A stretch of 45,245 nucleotides of DNA, from the IMG/VR virus record IMGVR_UViG_3300028176_000007, positions 1 to 45,245 of that record; one strand, given 5' to 3'. The notes below the pieces were generated by a model that saw only the letters and a program-made list of their open reading frames with translations, searched no databases and was not told the origin of the DNA. Positions 27,285 through 36,300 of this stretch are shown here, one piece after another. The position numbers and the translations under genes are program-made. This DNA is from a virus. Position 1 is the stretch's first letter; each line of letters opens with the position of its first letter.

Positions 27285-27805
27285 ACAATGGCCCTGTTTA
27301 ATCTATTGAGCCACCCCTTACCAAAGACGTTAAAATCGGGTAGGCTTTTATAATATGCTTCTGCTTGACGTAAGTAAGATAAGTAGAAATTAGGGTGAAC
27401 AATCGGGGGGAGATTGACGGCTCTTAGTGTCCCGCTCCCAAAGTTGCCGTCTTCGTCAATGTGAACGGTTGATAAATCGTTAAAGGTCTTTTGCAGTAAT
27501 TTGACGGCTCTCTTTTTGCTTATGTTTACCGAGAGATCAAAAAGCCTAATAGCCAAAGGCTCAAAAAAGATTTCATCGTATTTATCGTTCCAGAATTCGG
27601 TATAATAGAAAGCCTTTAATACTTCGTCAACCTCTTCGGGCTTGCTGTCAATTAAGGTCTGATAGACTTCTGGAAACCACTTAGAACTAACTCCGTAAAT
27701 TGTAGCGCCACCCTTATCTTTGGGATTGTCCACAAACCCACCCTCGTTCTCTTTCGTGAACGCAAAGGCTCTTAAATATTGTCTTGACATAACGATCTTA
27801 TTCAT
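27281..27805 (-). CDS. Endolysin, GH108-type muramidase
   Basis: 174 residues. 'FTKENEGGFVDNPKDKGGATIYGVS' (about 18-42) is the GH108 signature with the catalytic Glu in ENEGG. The C-terminal 60 residues ('AVKLLQKTFNDLSTVHIDEDGNFGSGTLRAV') look like the peptidoglycan-binding type-3 domain that accompanies GH108. It cuts the cell-wall glycan at lysis. No signal peptide, so a holin is needed. ATG at 27,805 chosen because it overlaps the stop of the 26-codon membrane ORF; a longer frame from a TTG at 27,835 is open. Confidence 0.9.
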   Translation of the reverse strand: MNKIVMSRQYLRAFAFTKENEGGFVDNPKDKGGATIYGVSSKWFPEVYQTLIDSKPEEVDEVLKAFYYTEFWNDKYDEIFFEPLAIRLFDLSVNISKKRAVKLLQKTFNDLSTVHIDEDGNFGSGTLRAVNLPPIVHPNFYLSYLRQAEAYYKSLPDFNVFGKGWLNRLNRAIV

Positions 27806-27882
27806 ATCCTGCCTGCTAAAATTCTGATTAGACAAATAATCATTAATGCAACTACAATTATATTGACAATGTGTTTTCTCAT
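27802..27882 (-). CDS. 26-residue membrane micropeptide before the endolysin
   Basis: ATG at 27,882 begins 8 bp after the -10 box at 27,890, so the transcript would be nearly leaderless. MRKHIVNIIVVALMIICLIR is almost entirely one transmembrane helix with basic ends. Its stop overlaps the endolysin start (ATGA). The promoter, helix and coupling make it a candidate pinholin or lysis regulator; function not shown. Confidence 0.5.
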   Translation of the reverse strand: MRKHIVNIIVVALMIICLIRILAGRI

Positions 27883-27889
27883 TGATTGC

Positions 27890-27918
27890 AATATAAGTAT
27901 AAATTTGATTTGATGCAA
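27890..27918 (-). promoter_or_regulatory. Sigma70-like promoter in front of the endolysin
   Basis: Minus strand TTGCAT (27,918-27,913), 17-bp spacer, TATATT (27,895-27,890). It would allow endolysin expression separate from the long late transcript. Confidence 0.65.
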
Positions 27919-27936
27919 GGAAAAATTTAGATTATT

Positions 27937-28416
27937 TTATAGTTCAAAACTTATGCCATAACCTACATAAAGGTCGAGTTGTTTGCTGATTGTTCCAAGC
28001 CCTAAACCAGCCTGCACTCCGAAGTGGAATTTATCCCAAAAGGTTTTGGGTACAATATATTGCTCTTTTACCGTTACCGTCTTATAAACAAACTTATCTT
28101 TAATGTTCATATCTACGCTAAAGTAATTCAGAGGGGGAAAGTAATACTTAACCTTGACGGTGGATGAATCCTTAGTCAGCAAGGTATCTGCTGTCGCTAC
28201 AATTTGAGGCTCATTATTAATATAGATGGTGTCAATCTTGGCTTGAATTCTGGTAAGGTAGACTGGTCTATCCTTATACTCTATGTGGGTTACATAGGTC
28301 GTGTCGGAGCTTATGAGGGTGGGTTTGTTATATTTGGAGTCCCCGCAATACTTGAGGACTCCCACAATTAACGATCCCAATAAAAGAGCGTAGACTAAAT
28401 GATAAGGTTTAAGCAT
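27937..28416 (-). CDS. Membrane-anchored protein with beta-barrel-like end (DUF6808-like)
   Basis: 159 residues from ATG 28,416 (MLKPYHLVYALLLGSLIVGV start), which overlaps the stop of the upstream holin-like gene; the open frame begins earlier. One N-terminal transmembrane helix, a periplasmic part with many Thr/Tyr/Lys beta strands, and the ending 'FGVQAGLGLGTISKQLDLYVGYGISFEL' with a terminal aromatic/hydrophobic pattern of outer-membrane strands. Proteins of this plan in Bacteroidota phages are grouped under DUF6808; I suggest a spanin-like role in lysis, unproven. Confidence 0.65.
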   Translation of the reverse strand: MLKPYHLVYALLLGSLIVGVLKYCGDSKYNKPTLISSDTTYVTHIEYKDRPVYLTRIQAKIDTIYINNEPQIVATADTLLTKDSSTVKVKYYFPPLNYFSVDMNIKDKFVYKTVTVKEQYIVPKTFWDKFHFGVQAGLGLGTISKQLDLYVGYGISFEL

Positions 28417-28660
28417 TTGGCTTATCCTTTTTAACCCAAGCGTCCAAAGTGCCGAGACCGAGCAAACCAGCAATCAGGAAAGCCCAATTAATCGGGATGT
28501 CCTCCAGCTTTAAGTTAATGATTGAGGTCTTCATATAGCTGAATAAATAAGCCGCAACAACGAAGAAAGAAATTAATCTTTTCATTGAAGCCTTTCCAGA
28601 CGTATCTGGTTCAGAGAAGAACGACTTTAGCCATTCGATCTGATCCGAAATCCATTTCAT
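28409..28660 (-). CDS. Holin-like membrane protein
   Basis: 83 residues with a charged N-terminal part (about 1-27) and two hydrophobic segments (about 28-43 and 56-72, 'WAFLIAGLLGLGTLDAW'), then a short charged tail DKPNA. It is of typical holin size and position beside the lysozyme and other membrane proteins. Follows AAAAGGAATAGTT. Assignment by topology and context. Confidence 0.6.
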   Translation of the reverse strand: MKWISDQIEWLKSFFSEPDTSGKASMKRLISFFVVAAYLFSYMKTSIINLKLEDIPINWAFLIAGLLGLGTLDAWVKKDKPNA

Positions 28661-28662
28661 AA

Positions 28663-28839
28663 CTATTCCTTTTTAAGTTTCTTGATTGTGATTATTATCG
28701 TTGAAGTAATAGTAACTATCAACAAGACAATTTTTAAGACTATCTCAATGTCTGTTAGTTGAACGGTTGCCAAAACGCCTGTGTTAAATCCGAGCATTGC
28801 CCAGACAGCTCCGAATGTCTCTTTAATTTGATTCTGCAT
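28663..28839 (-). CDS. Small membrane protein, possible holin or antiholin
   Basis: 58 residues from ATG 28,839 (MQNQIKETFGAVWAMLGFNT start), after AGGGGCAAGACA; the frame also opens from 28,875. Two hydrophobic segments (about 10-24 and 31-52) and a KKLKKE tail. Directly upstream of the other holin-like gene, as in paired holin-antiholin systems. Confidence 0.6.
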   Translation of the reverse strand: MQNQIKETFGAVWAMLGFNTGVLATVQLTDIEIVLKIVLLIVTITSTIIITIKKLKKE

Positions 28840-28859
28840 TGTCTTGCCCCTGTTAGTTT

Positions 28860-29036
28860 TTATCGTATTGTCCATAATACATCTAACTCCTTCTCGATGT
28901 ATTGGAGCTTTGTTTCCACTCTTGAAATAAACGATACTACATAAATGAGAACCGCAAGCAGGGTTAGAATATTAGCCCCCAACCAAACCACCATTTTCTT
29001 GCGAGTAATTACAACCTCGTTCTTCTTAACGGTCAT
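28860..29036 (-). CDS. 58-residue membrane protein with coiled-coil tail
   Basis: ATG at 29,036 overlaps the previous stop (ATGA). Basic N-terminus, one transmembrane helix (about 16-36, VVWLGANILTLLAVLIYVVS), and a heptad-like tail 'RVETKLQYIEKELDVL'. This topology resembles small lysis-module membrane proteins such as XhlA-like ones. Not recognised by family. Confidence 0.65.
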   Translation of the reverse strand: MTVKKNEVVITRKKMVVWLGANILTLLAVLIYVVSFISRVETKLQYIEKELDVLWTIR

Positions 29037-29545
29037 AAAGCCTCAATCGTTTTTAGTAACACTTCTTTTGATATGTCCTCTTCGACATAAATCCAGACTT
29101 CTTTTTTGTGGTCTTTCGCCCACTTGATTAATTTCTGATACTTACCCTCGTTCTTATCAACCGAGATCCAACAGATTACAAATCTATCCCCGTAAAACAA
29201 GTTCAATATTTTCCATTTGAGTAATTGGCTGAAAATCAAAAAAGTAGAGTAAGTAGTTAAAGCAATCGGGTTTCCTTTAACTTTGAAAATATTACGAAAG
29301 GTTTCGCCTATCACTGCATCGGGGAAGTCTGCAAAGTTCTGACTATCTGCCGTAGGTGTAGAGTAAGGCTCGTCAAAGTAATCCGAATTCAGACTCATTG
29401 ACTCAGCTAAAGCCTCTCGGTTAGACTTATAGAACTTAAACCCGTCCCTATCGCCCGCAAACAAAATACCCTTGAACTTGCTCAAGATCGCTTCCTGAAC
29501 GTGCGGATCAGAATAAAGCATTTCGTTTGGTATGCAGATGTTCAT
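29033..29545 (-). CDS. Hypothetical 170-residue protein
   Basis: Alpha/beta pattern: 'FKGILFAGDRDGFKFY' near the start and 'GDRFVICWISVDKNEGKYQKLIKWAKDHKKEVWIYVEED' at the end, which suggests a Rossmann-like or nucleotide-binding fold. No signal peptide. Overlaps the HExxH gene by 4 bp. Not recognised. Confidence 0.55.
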   Translation of the reverse strand: MNICIPNEMLYSDPHVQEAILSKFKGILFAGDRDGFKFYKSNREALAESMSLNSDYFDEPYSTPTADSQNFADFPDAVIGETFRNIFKVKGNPIALTTYSTFLIFSQLLKWKILNLFYGDRFVICWISVDKNEGKYQKLIKWAKDHKKEVWIYVEEDISKEVLLKTIEAL

Positions 29546-29859
29546 AATAATCCTTTCAATCTATTTGCTTCAATTTCAATAGGTTTATCATCGTGCTTAA
29601 TCCAAAATCTTGTATAATCACGAATAGCTATTAGATAATATCTTGTCCATCCGTAAAAATAACCTTGTAGATAATGAGCGTATTCGTGTTTAACTACATC
29701 CTCAGTATCAGGAGTTGAGATTACTTTCGTGTCCTTATAAAATACATATCTAACAAAGGCTATTGAACCTAAGCATAAACCCTGTCCGAATAATGGAAAC
29801 CACGTTGACATATAACAGGTCATTATCGGATAGTCTTTATATTTTACACTACGCTTCAA
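29542..29859 (-). CDS. HExxH putative zinc metalloprotein
   Basis: 105 residues. 'DVVKHEYAHYLQGYFYG' holds a HExxH zinc site (HEYAH, about residues 58-62), and 'PIEIEANRLKGLL' near the C-terminus supplies the third acidic ligand expected in such enzymes. Aromatic and hydrophobic residues are frequent, but there is no clear signal peptide. It may cut peptide bonds in cell wall or host protein, close to the lysis genes. TTG start at 29,859 with GGGAG 9 bp upstream. Confidence 0.65.
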   Translation of the reverse strand: MKRSVKYKDYPIMTCYMSTWFPLFGQGLCLGSIAFVRYVFYKDTKVISTPDTEDVVKHEYAHYLQGYFYGWTRYYLIAIRDYTRFWIKHDDKPIEIEANRLKGLL

Positions 29860-30076
29860 TTACTATATCTCCCTCAACATCAAAGACATCTCCGTTAGCG
29901 TTGTATTCTTTAATCTTGTAAGTCCCTGCTGGAAGATTTGACTTGATCGAAAAACCCTCGCTGTTTAAGAAAGGGACTGTCTCAAACGTGCCATCGTGAA
30001 ACCAAAGGAACCCGATTATACTCTCATCTGAGCGTGTGAATGTTACCGTATTGCCGTCTATTACTATTTGTTCCAT
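29849..30076 (-). CDS. Small beta-sandwich-like protein
   Basis: 75 residues with about seven short strands (MEQIVIDGNTVTFTRSDESI start; 'LPAGTYKIKEYNANGDV'), like a single Ig-like or carbohydrate-binding fold. Lies between fibre genes and lysis genes; may be a fibre accessory. Not recognised. ATG at 30,076 follows GGGAGAATGAA. Confidence 0.55.
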   Translation of the reverse strand: MEQIVIDGNTVTFTRSDESIIGFLWFHDGTFETVPFLNSEGFSIKSNLPAGTYKIKEYNANGDVFDVEGDIVIEA

Positions 30077-30088
30077 TTCATTCTCCCA

Positions 30089-32380
30089 TTATTTCGCAGG
30101 ATAATTGCCATACGCTTGATTGCCTGCTCTCGTTACATTTGTGCCGCTTAAATTGTTTCCTAACCCCGAATAGTCGTAAAAGAACTGTCCGTCTGTCGTC
30201 CCTCTCCACTTAGGGCTAAATACCTTAATCCCACCAGTCCAAGTGTTAGGTAGCCCACCTTTGTAGGCTTGATACAGAGTAGTTGCGTTTACGTTTGATG
30301 TTGCTATGTCGGTGAATTTGAAGATAGAGCTCTCTCCGATCGCACCACTTATATATCTACTCGCCGCACTACCATAACCGATTATCAAAGATTGTGTCGT
30401 CCATTTTACGCTGCCGATTGATAATGTGCTGCTTGTTCCTTTTGACGTTCCATTCAACCACAGCGTACAATTTCCAACTCTATCAACGGTAAGAGTATAT
30501 AAAGCCCAAGTATTTAATGACAAAGATTTTGCAAAGCTATTCCCATCAATCGGATATGTTCCATCACGAAAATCAGAAATTACAGAATTATTATCCGTTG
30601 AACTTCTAATCATCAATTCGGGGTAACTTGTCGGTGCACCCAGTCCAATGATTACCGTGCCCCCCGCCCCAAAATCTATAATGTTTGCGTAAACATTCAT
30701 CATATAATCCCACGCCTTAGTCAGGCTCGCATCGTCAAGGTAAATGACATCAGCTTGATTAGCGTATAGCTTTATCGGTTGCCCAACTTCATTAGCAGTA
30801 GCCTGAAAGTTCCAGACTAACTTTGTGTAAGTAGCAGGCACACAAGATATGCCAGTCCAAGTCTTTGTCTGTCCTCCGAGTGATGCGGTGAGGGAGGGGA
30901 GAGTGATTTCTTTAATGGCGACATTATCTAAATAATAAGTGCCAGTATAAACTCCTCCCGCTTTTATTTGCCACAAAAGATTTGCTGTTGCAGAGGTCGC
31001 TGTTGATAGATAATCATAGGTAATATGATTCCACGAATTTATAGTTAATGTTATTCCTGTCCCAATTATATCTGTTACCCCACCTTGTCGAACTATCTTG
31101 AAAGTTGATGTCGCTGCTGTCGGGTAAATATCAAAACTTACTCGATAAGTTTTTCCCGCAGTGAATGAAATAGAACCCCCCGAACTAAAATTGTCCGTTT
31201 CCGCAGATAAGACAAGTTTGCTCATATAACTTCCATTCGTTGGAGTTACCGAACCATCGATGCCTGAAGATGTAAGAGTCCCTTGATAAACAGAAAGGCC
31301 AGTAGTTGCATTAGCCTCTGTCGCTGATTGGCTTATTGCGTTTGCTGTTGTATATAACTCACTCCCAAGAATCCCCGTTCCCCTTGCCCACATCTCATAG
31401 GTGTACTTCTCTCCTGCTACTAATGGAACGAATGTACTTGCGGGTAGTGAGGTAAAATTAGTTGTTGCATCACCTGCGGCAGTTGAGGTCAAGGCTAAAC
31501 TTGCAACTCCTGTACGAAAGTAAGTAGTGTTTCTTGCTACTGAATGATTACCATTATCAGTCCAGTCGCCTTTGGTTACTTCAAATAGATTATTATTTGT
31601 ATTGAGGATACGCAGAAACGAATTAAGATCTAAACTTCCCTCTCCGTACTGACAGACTATATTTGAGATTCTGTCGTTAGCGTCTAAATCCAGTGCGAAA
31701 TAATTTGAATATATATTATTATTATCAGTGACAGGATTAGTGCCAGTGCCACCAGAAATGCTTACTAAAGTTTCGGTAGTAAATGCACCGCCCGTTATAT
31801 AAAAATAAAATTGCCCATTTGTGTTCCGAGTTACTTTAGCGTGATACCAAGTATTATTAGCAAAATATCCTGTAGCTGACCTCGCTAAAACAGAAACACC
31901 AACACGTCCTAATCTTAGTGCTTCATCCGCTTGTGGAAAATATGAATATCCAGTTCCCACCACACTTGCAACAGTTGACATAAAATCAATTTCCATTGCA
32001 TTCGCATCTGCCCCCTTATACCAGTCAAACTCCCATTGCCCGTATGCTTGGTTACAGGGAACACTGATGACTCCGGCAGTTCCGCACTTTAGACTATACT
32101 GATTAGTGCTTAATGGATTTGCTACTGCGTTATCAACAGTATAAGCTCCACTGGCTACGGTCCACCCCGTATAATCCCCATCAGAGAAGTTGTCCTGTAA
32201 TGCGTAATCACCCGTTAGCCTTAATGCAGGGGTTACTGAAGCGTACTGAGTAGTTCCGTTAAGTAGCACGGAAGAGCCACGAACCGTTTCATCGTTAAAA
32301 ACTTTTTCATATTTAGTATTCTCAAACTGCCCGAAAGTTTGAATACTAAACAGTATGAGTAATAAAAATATTCTTTTCAT
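30089..32380 (-). CDS. Tail fibre/adhesin with LamG/CBM-like domains and a signal peptide
   Basis: 763 residues. Residues 1-17 (MKRIFLLLILFSIQTFG) are a Sec signal peptide with Gln after the likely cleavage site. The rest is a chain of beta-sandwich modules: 'SLALTSTAAGDATTNFTSLP', 'DGSVTPTNGSYMSKLVLSAETDNFSSGGSISFTAGKTYRVSFDIYPTA' and a C-terminal LamG-like 'LNTWALYTLTVDRVGNCTLWLNGTSKGTSSTLSIG'. Such modules bind sugars, so it probably recognises the cell surface. A signal peptide on a phage fibre is unusual. Confidence 0.75.
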   Translation of the reverse strand: MKRIFLLLILFSIQTFGQFENTKYEKVFNDETVRGSSVLLNGTTQYASVTPALRLTGDYALQDNFSDGDYTGWTVASGAYTVDNAVANPLSTNQYSLKCGTAGVISVPCNQAYGQWEFDWYKGADANAMEIDFMSTVASVVGTGYSYFPQADEALRLGRVGVSVLARSATGYFANNTWYHAKVTRNTNGQFYFYITGGAFTTETLVSISGGTGTNPVTDNNNIYSNYFALDLDANDRISNIVCQYGEGSLDLNSFLRILNTNNNLFEVTKGDWTDNGNHSVARNTTYFRTGVASLALTSTAAGDATTNFTSLPASTFVPLVAGEKYTYEMWARGTGILGSELYTTANAISQSATEANATTGLSVYQGTLTSSGIDGSVTPTNGSYMSKLVLSAETDNFSSGGSISFTAGKTYRVSFDIYPTAATSTFKIVRQGGVTDIIGTGITLTINSWNHITYDYLSTATSATANLLWQIKAGGVYTGTYYLDNVAIKEITLPSLTASLGGQTKTWTGISCVPATYTKLVWNFQATANEVGQPIKLYANQADVIYLDDASLTKAWDYMMNVYANIIDFGAGGTVIIGLGAPTSYPELMIRSSTDNNSVISDFRDGTYPIDGNSFAKSLSLNTWALYTLTVDRVGNCTLWLNGTSKGTSSTLSIGSVKWTTQSLIIGYGSAASRYISGAIGESSIFKFTDIATSNVNATTLYQAYKGGLPNTWTGGIKVFSPKWRGTTDGQFFYDYSGLGNNLSGTNVTRAGNQAYGNYPAK

Positions 32381-33276
32381 TAGAAGTTTACTCCCTCAAA
32401 TGCGATTTTAACCGTAAGTAACCCATTAACTCCATTGGTCGCCTTGCGAATGACTAAAACATATTCGGGTCTTGGAACTGTTATTAAGAACCGTCTGATT
32501 GTATTTGCCGCAACTATAATGGTCTGATTATCAGCTTCGGGATAAGTGCTATAAACATCCCTCAATCCGTTAGCGTAAATACTCCATACGTTCCTTGTTG
32601 CCACTGATTTAGTCTTTATGCTTAAAGTATCAGCCTTATCAGTTCGTCCTGTGATAACAACATAGCAAGCCACATATTTTGAATTAGGATTCCAGATTGC
32701 CGAATCAACGTGCGCCCCGCCCGTGCGGGCAAGACTATCTAATGCTGTAACCTTTGGCAGATATGGTGTGGTCAATAATTCACCGCTTGAGCCACCGGAG
32801 ACAGTAACCGCTCCTGTAACGCTGCCCGCTACGTCAACTTTCCCCGCAGAAGTTCTCGGAAGGACATCTCCTGCGTTTAGCATTGTGGTAAGCAGAAAGA
32901 CCGTCTGTGAGTCGTCCCCTGTTGTGTAAACTACTTTATAGTAAGGAGCATCCACGCCGACTGTCTTGGTAAACAGAGTGTCGTTTGCGGTGTAGCTAAA
33001 CGAATAGGTCTTAACCGCATTTGCCGTTGTGATTGTAGAAGTTTTGCCAAACAGAATTTTTAGTCCGTTTGTGGCTGAACTCTTATCAGACCTTACGGTT
33101 ACGCTTAGTGAGTTATAGCCCCTTAAAAGCTCAACCGTCCCTGTGTAGACAGCATTAGAGTCCAAAGTAGTAGACGTAGAGTTCTTGGAACTCATTGTGT
33201 TCTGATTGATGTTCTGCGCTTTTATCTGGACTATGAATAAAAGTAAGATTGTGAATAAATATAATAGACGTTTCAT
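32380..33276 (-). CDS. Beta-rich virion-associated protein with signal peptide
   Basis: 298 residues. N-terminal signal peptide (MKRLLYLFTILLLFIVQIKA, then QN). Thr/Ser/Val-rich body with repeated strands, including 'GTVELLRGYNSLSVTVRSDKSS' and a C-terminal 'EYVLVIRKATNGVNGLLTVKIAFEGVNF'. Likely a fibre base or adhesin subunit; its stop overlaps the start of the next fibre gene. ATG at 33,276 follows AAGGAGCAACAA. Confidence 0.65.
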   Translation of the reverse strand: MKRLLYLFTILLLFIVQIKAQNINQNTMSSKNSTSTTLDSNAVYTGTVELLRGYNSLSVTVRSDKSSATNGLKILFGKTSTITTANAVKTYSFSYTANDTLFTKTVGVDAPYYKVVYTTGDDSQTVFLLTTMLNAGDVLPRTSAGKVDVAGSVTGAVTVSGGSSGELLTTPYLPKVTALDSLARTGGAHVDSAIWNPNSKYVACYVVITGRTDKADTLSIKTKSVATRNVWSIYANGLRDVYSTYPEADNQTIIVAANTIRRFLITVPRPEYVLVIRKATNGVNGLLTVKIAFEGVNF

Positions 33277-33300
33277 TTGTTGCTCCTTAGTGGTAAATAA

Positions 33301-36300
33301 TTATTTTTGTCGTTCAATTTCATTTAATAATTTTTGAAGCGCATCTTTGCTCATGTTCTGTAAATATTTCGCCTTTTCTTCTTTGTCCATTTTCTCGAAT
33401 AAATACGCCTTGTCTGATACTGGAAGTCTTTGGAACATATAGGAGTCCCAAGCTGTTTTCTTCGCAAATAGATTCTTTAATCCCTTGATGGTGATCTGTT
33501 CGTCCTGTAATAATTCAACGGCTTTATCTTTAGCCTCATTATTTCTCCCAAGTTTTATTAAATCCTTTATGTCTTTTTTCTTCTGGTAAATTTCTTTTTG
33601 TGATAATGGTTTTAATGGTTTCCCTGTTCTTTTCTCATATAAATCTTTAATCTCATTTTGTATTGGAGAATTACTAATATATTTAGGTGCTGGCGTTATT
33701 CCATAAAGACTTTGTAGAGCCTCGCCCTTAGTGTCTCCCGACCTCAACCTCTGTTGATAATTTCTAACACTAAATGGGATAAATTGTTCCCCTGTATATG
33801 TGGCGATTTGACCCAACTGTTTAACCAATGGGTCTTCGGGGTTTCTAATTTCAAACCCATAATAATCTTCGTTTTGCATCATATTTATTAGACTATTTAT
33901 CATCGGGTGTGTTTTATGCAGGGCGGTTTTTACTAAATCTTGTTTTACTGCATAAACATCTTTCATATATGTCGGAAGTGCGACTCTTTCATCAGTCCCG
34001 TCTTCCATTTTTTTGCCCGTTTTAGGATAAAAATAATCCTTTAATTCTTGGGGCGCTTCTCCATTATATAAATAATGGATCATCCCGCCAATAGTTCCCG
34101 CGACTATGGGTAGTGAGACAGTATATGCCATTCTTGGGGTCATCCTTGTTTCTTTTCCTGTTGCAAGATTTTTCCCTTGTTTCAAGAAATCAATCGCCCC
34201 ACCGCCAAGCTCCCGAATGTCTCCTATATTCCAACCAAGTGATCTTACTGATGCCATCCCTAAATCTTTCACTGTTTTGTTCCAAAACAGATTATCGTAA
34301 ACTAATTGTCCCATTCTATTATCAACACTGTCCCACGCTTCTTGCAATCTTTGTTTCAACAAATCATCAGTCCATCCTTTTCTTATAGCTTCTTCGTTTA
34401 TGTTTTTTGCTAAATCAGAAAACACTCCAAGTTTTTGTCGTGGGACTAAATATTCCATTAAAGGTTTTGCTAACGATTCTACAAGAGCAAATGGAGATCG
34501 GACAAGCGCCCCCGGCACATTGCCTCCCCGCCAAGCCTTCCAGAAACTTTCTACCGAACTATTCTTATAAAAAGAATCCATTTTAACCCGCCCGCCAGCT
34601 TTTAACAAATCATCAACCAATAAAGTTAGTTCTGGATTTCTGCCATAATAAGACTCTAATAATTTATTTCCTTTTATTAAATTTGTTATTGGTGATGCGG
34701 GGGCAGATAAAACATTTTTTAATGCTTTTATCGGTTTGCCCTCTGAAAATTGTTGCACGCCTAATGCGACTCTTGAAGTTGCCGCGTCAATAGACGTAAA
34801 TGCAAAGTGGAACGCACTAAGTCCTAATTGGACTTGATTCATTAGATTGCCACTTTGTCTCAATAACTCATAGCCCACTTTCCCCTTTAATCCGGGGCTT
34901 AAAAAATTATTTAATATTGTTCCGGCTTGTTCTGGCATCCAATATTCGCCTCTCTGGATGAACCCCTTTTCGCTCTCGGAGAACTGCATTACTCTGGCTA
35001 TTTTATCATTAACTTTTATATATCCCTTTGGTGCTTTGTCCCCACTTTTAACAAATTGGACTAATTCATTCTCCTTAAATTTGCCCCATATATCTTTTGC
35101 CATAACGTATCTATTCATATCATTGACTCTTGCCAATACATTATCAACTGGATTTGTGCTTTTTAGTTTTAAGCCTAAATCAAGACCCTCTTTTATTGTG
35201 GGAATTTTTCTCTCTTTTAGAAATCCCTTAGACCCCTCTAACGGTCTTTTAGAATACGCTTTCGCAAACACATCTGCCGCCGATTCAGGATCGTCCCACA
35301 AGTGGGGAAAATAATTTTCAATGTATGCTTCGCTTCCGTTTCGTCTGACGACTTCGTTCCAAGTATTATCTAACAAACTGCGCATACTTAAAGCAAATGT
35401 TTTCTCTTCGGGAGTTCCTACTAATCTGCCCTTCTCGATTCCGTCCATATAATTGATGTTTTGTTCGTCTGTCTTTTCGCCGAAGACTTCTTGAGCTTTT
35501 TTGAATGACTGAAAGGCAACTTCTCTTTTTTGTGCGAACCGAGCATTTTCTTCCCGTATAATAGATGCCGTCTTCTGTGCGTTTTCACCCCTTGTTGTCG
35601 GTGCAAAAACTTTTTTTATTGCATCCGCCCCCTCGATTACTCCCTTAACTGCTTTCTGGAATGTGGGGATGACATCTTGTTCTACAAATTGAGATAATCC
35701 CGGAACAATATTAGAGTTTAATGGCTCGCCTCTAAACGTTTGTTCTCTCGCCGTTGACTCCCCGTTGCGAAGTTCATTTACTCTTTTATCATAATCTTCA
35801 AAACTGATATTGCCTTTGTTGTAGTCTTCGTTTAATTTCTTTTCTTCGGCTACTCTAAAGTTCTCAACGTCTTTCATCGAAACACTTTTTACTTCTTGCC
35901 CGACTTCTTGGCGTGGTGTAGCGCTATTGCTATCGCCTGTTTTCTCTGGTAACCCGCCTTGATTAGTTCCTTGATATTCTGGCTTACTACTTTCTGGGAC
36001 GTTCCTTTGATTAATGGCATTTTCTGTCTTCCCTGCTTTTACCAAATCCTTTTGTGTTGCCCCCCCAATTCTTATTGTGGGTTTTGTTATGTCTTCATTG
36101 AGAACTTTTATGGGGGCAACTTTCTCTGGCAGACTCTTTGCAATAGCATTAAAACTTAATAAAGTCGCACCAAGTCTATTAACTTCATTTATACTCTGCG
36201 TAAGTTCGTTCTGCCCTTGTTCCGTAAGCAATGGTTCAAATATCTGAAATTCAGGTCGCCCCGTAGAGAGCAATCCCTGAACTGCTTGAGTAATAATTTT

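Noticed and set aside
27806-27835. Endolysin start at the upstream TTG
   Set aside because: The added residues lie inside the 26-codon membrane ORF, there is no ribosome site, and the GH108 domain is complete from ATG 27,805.
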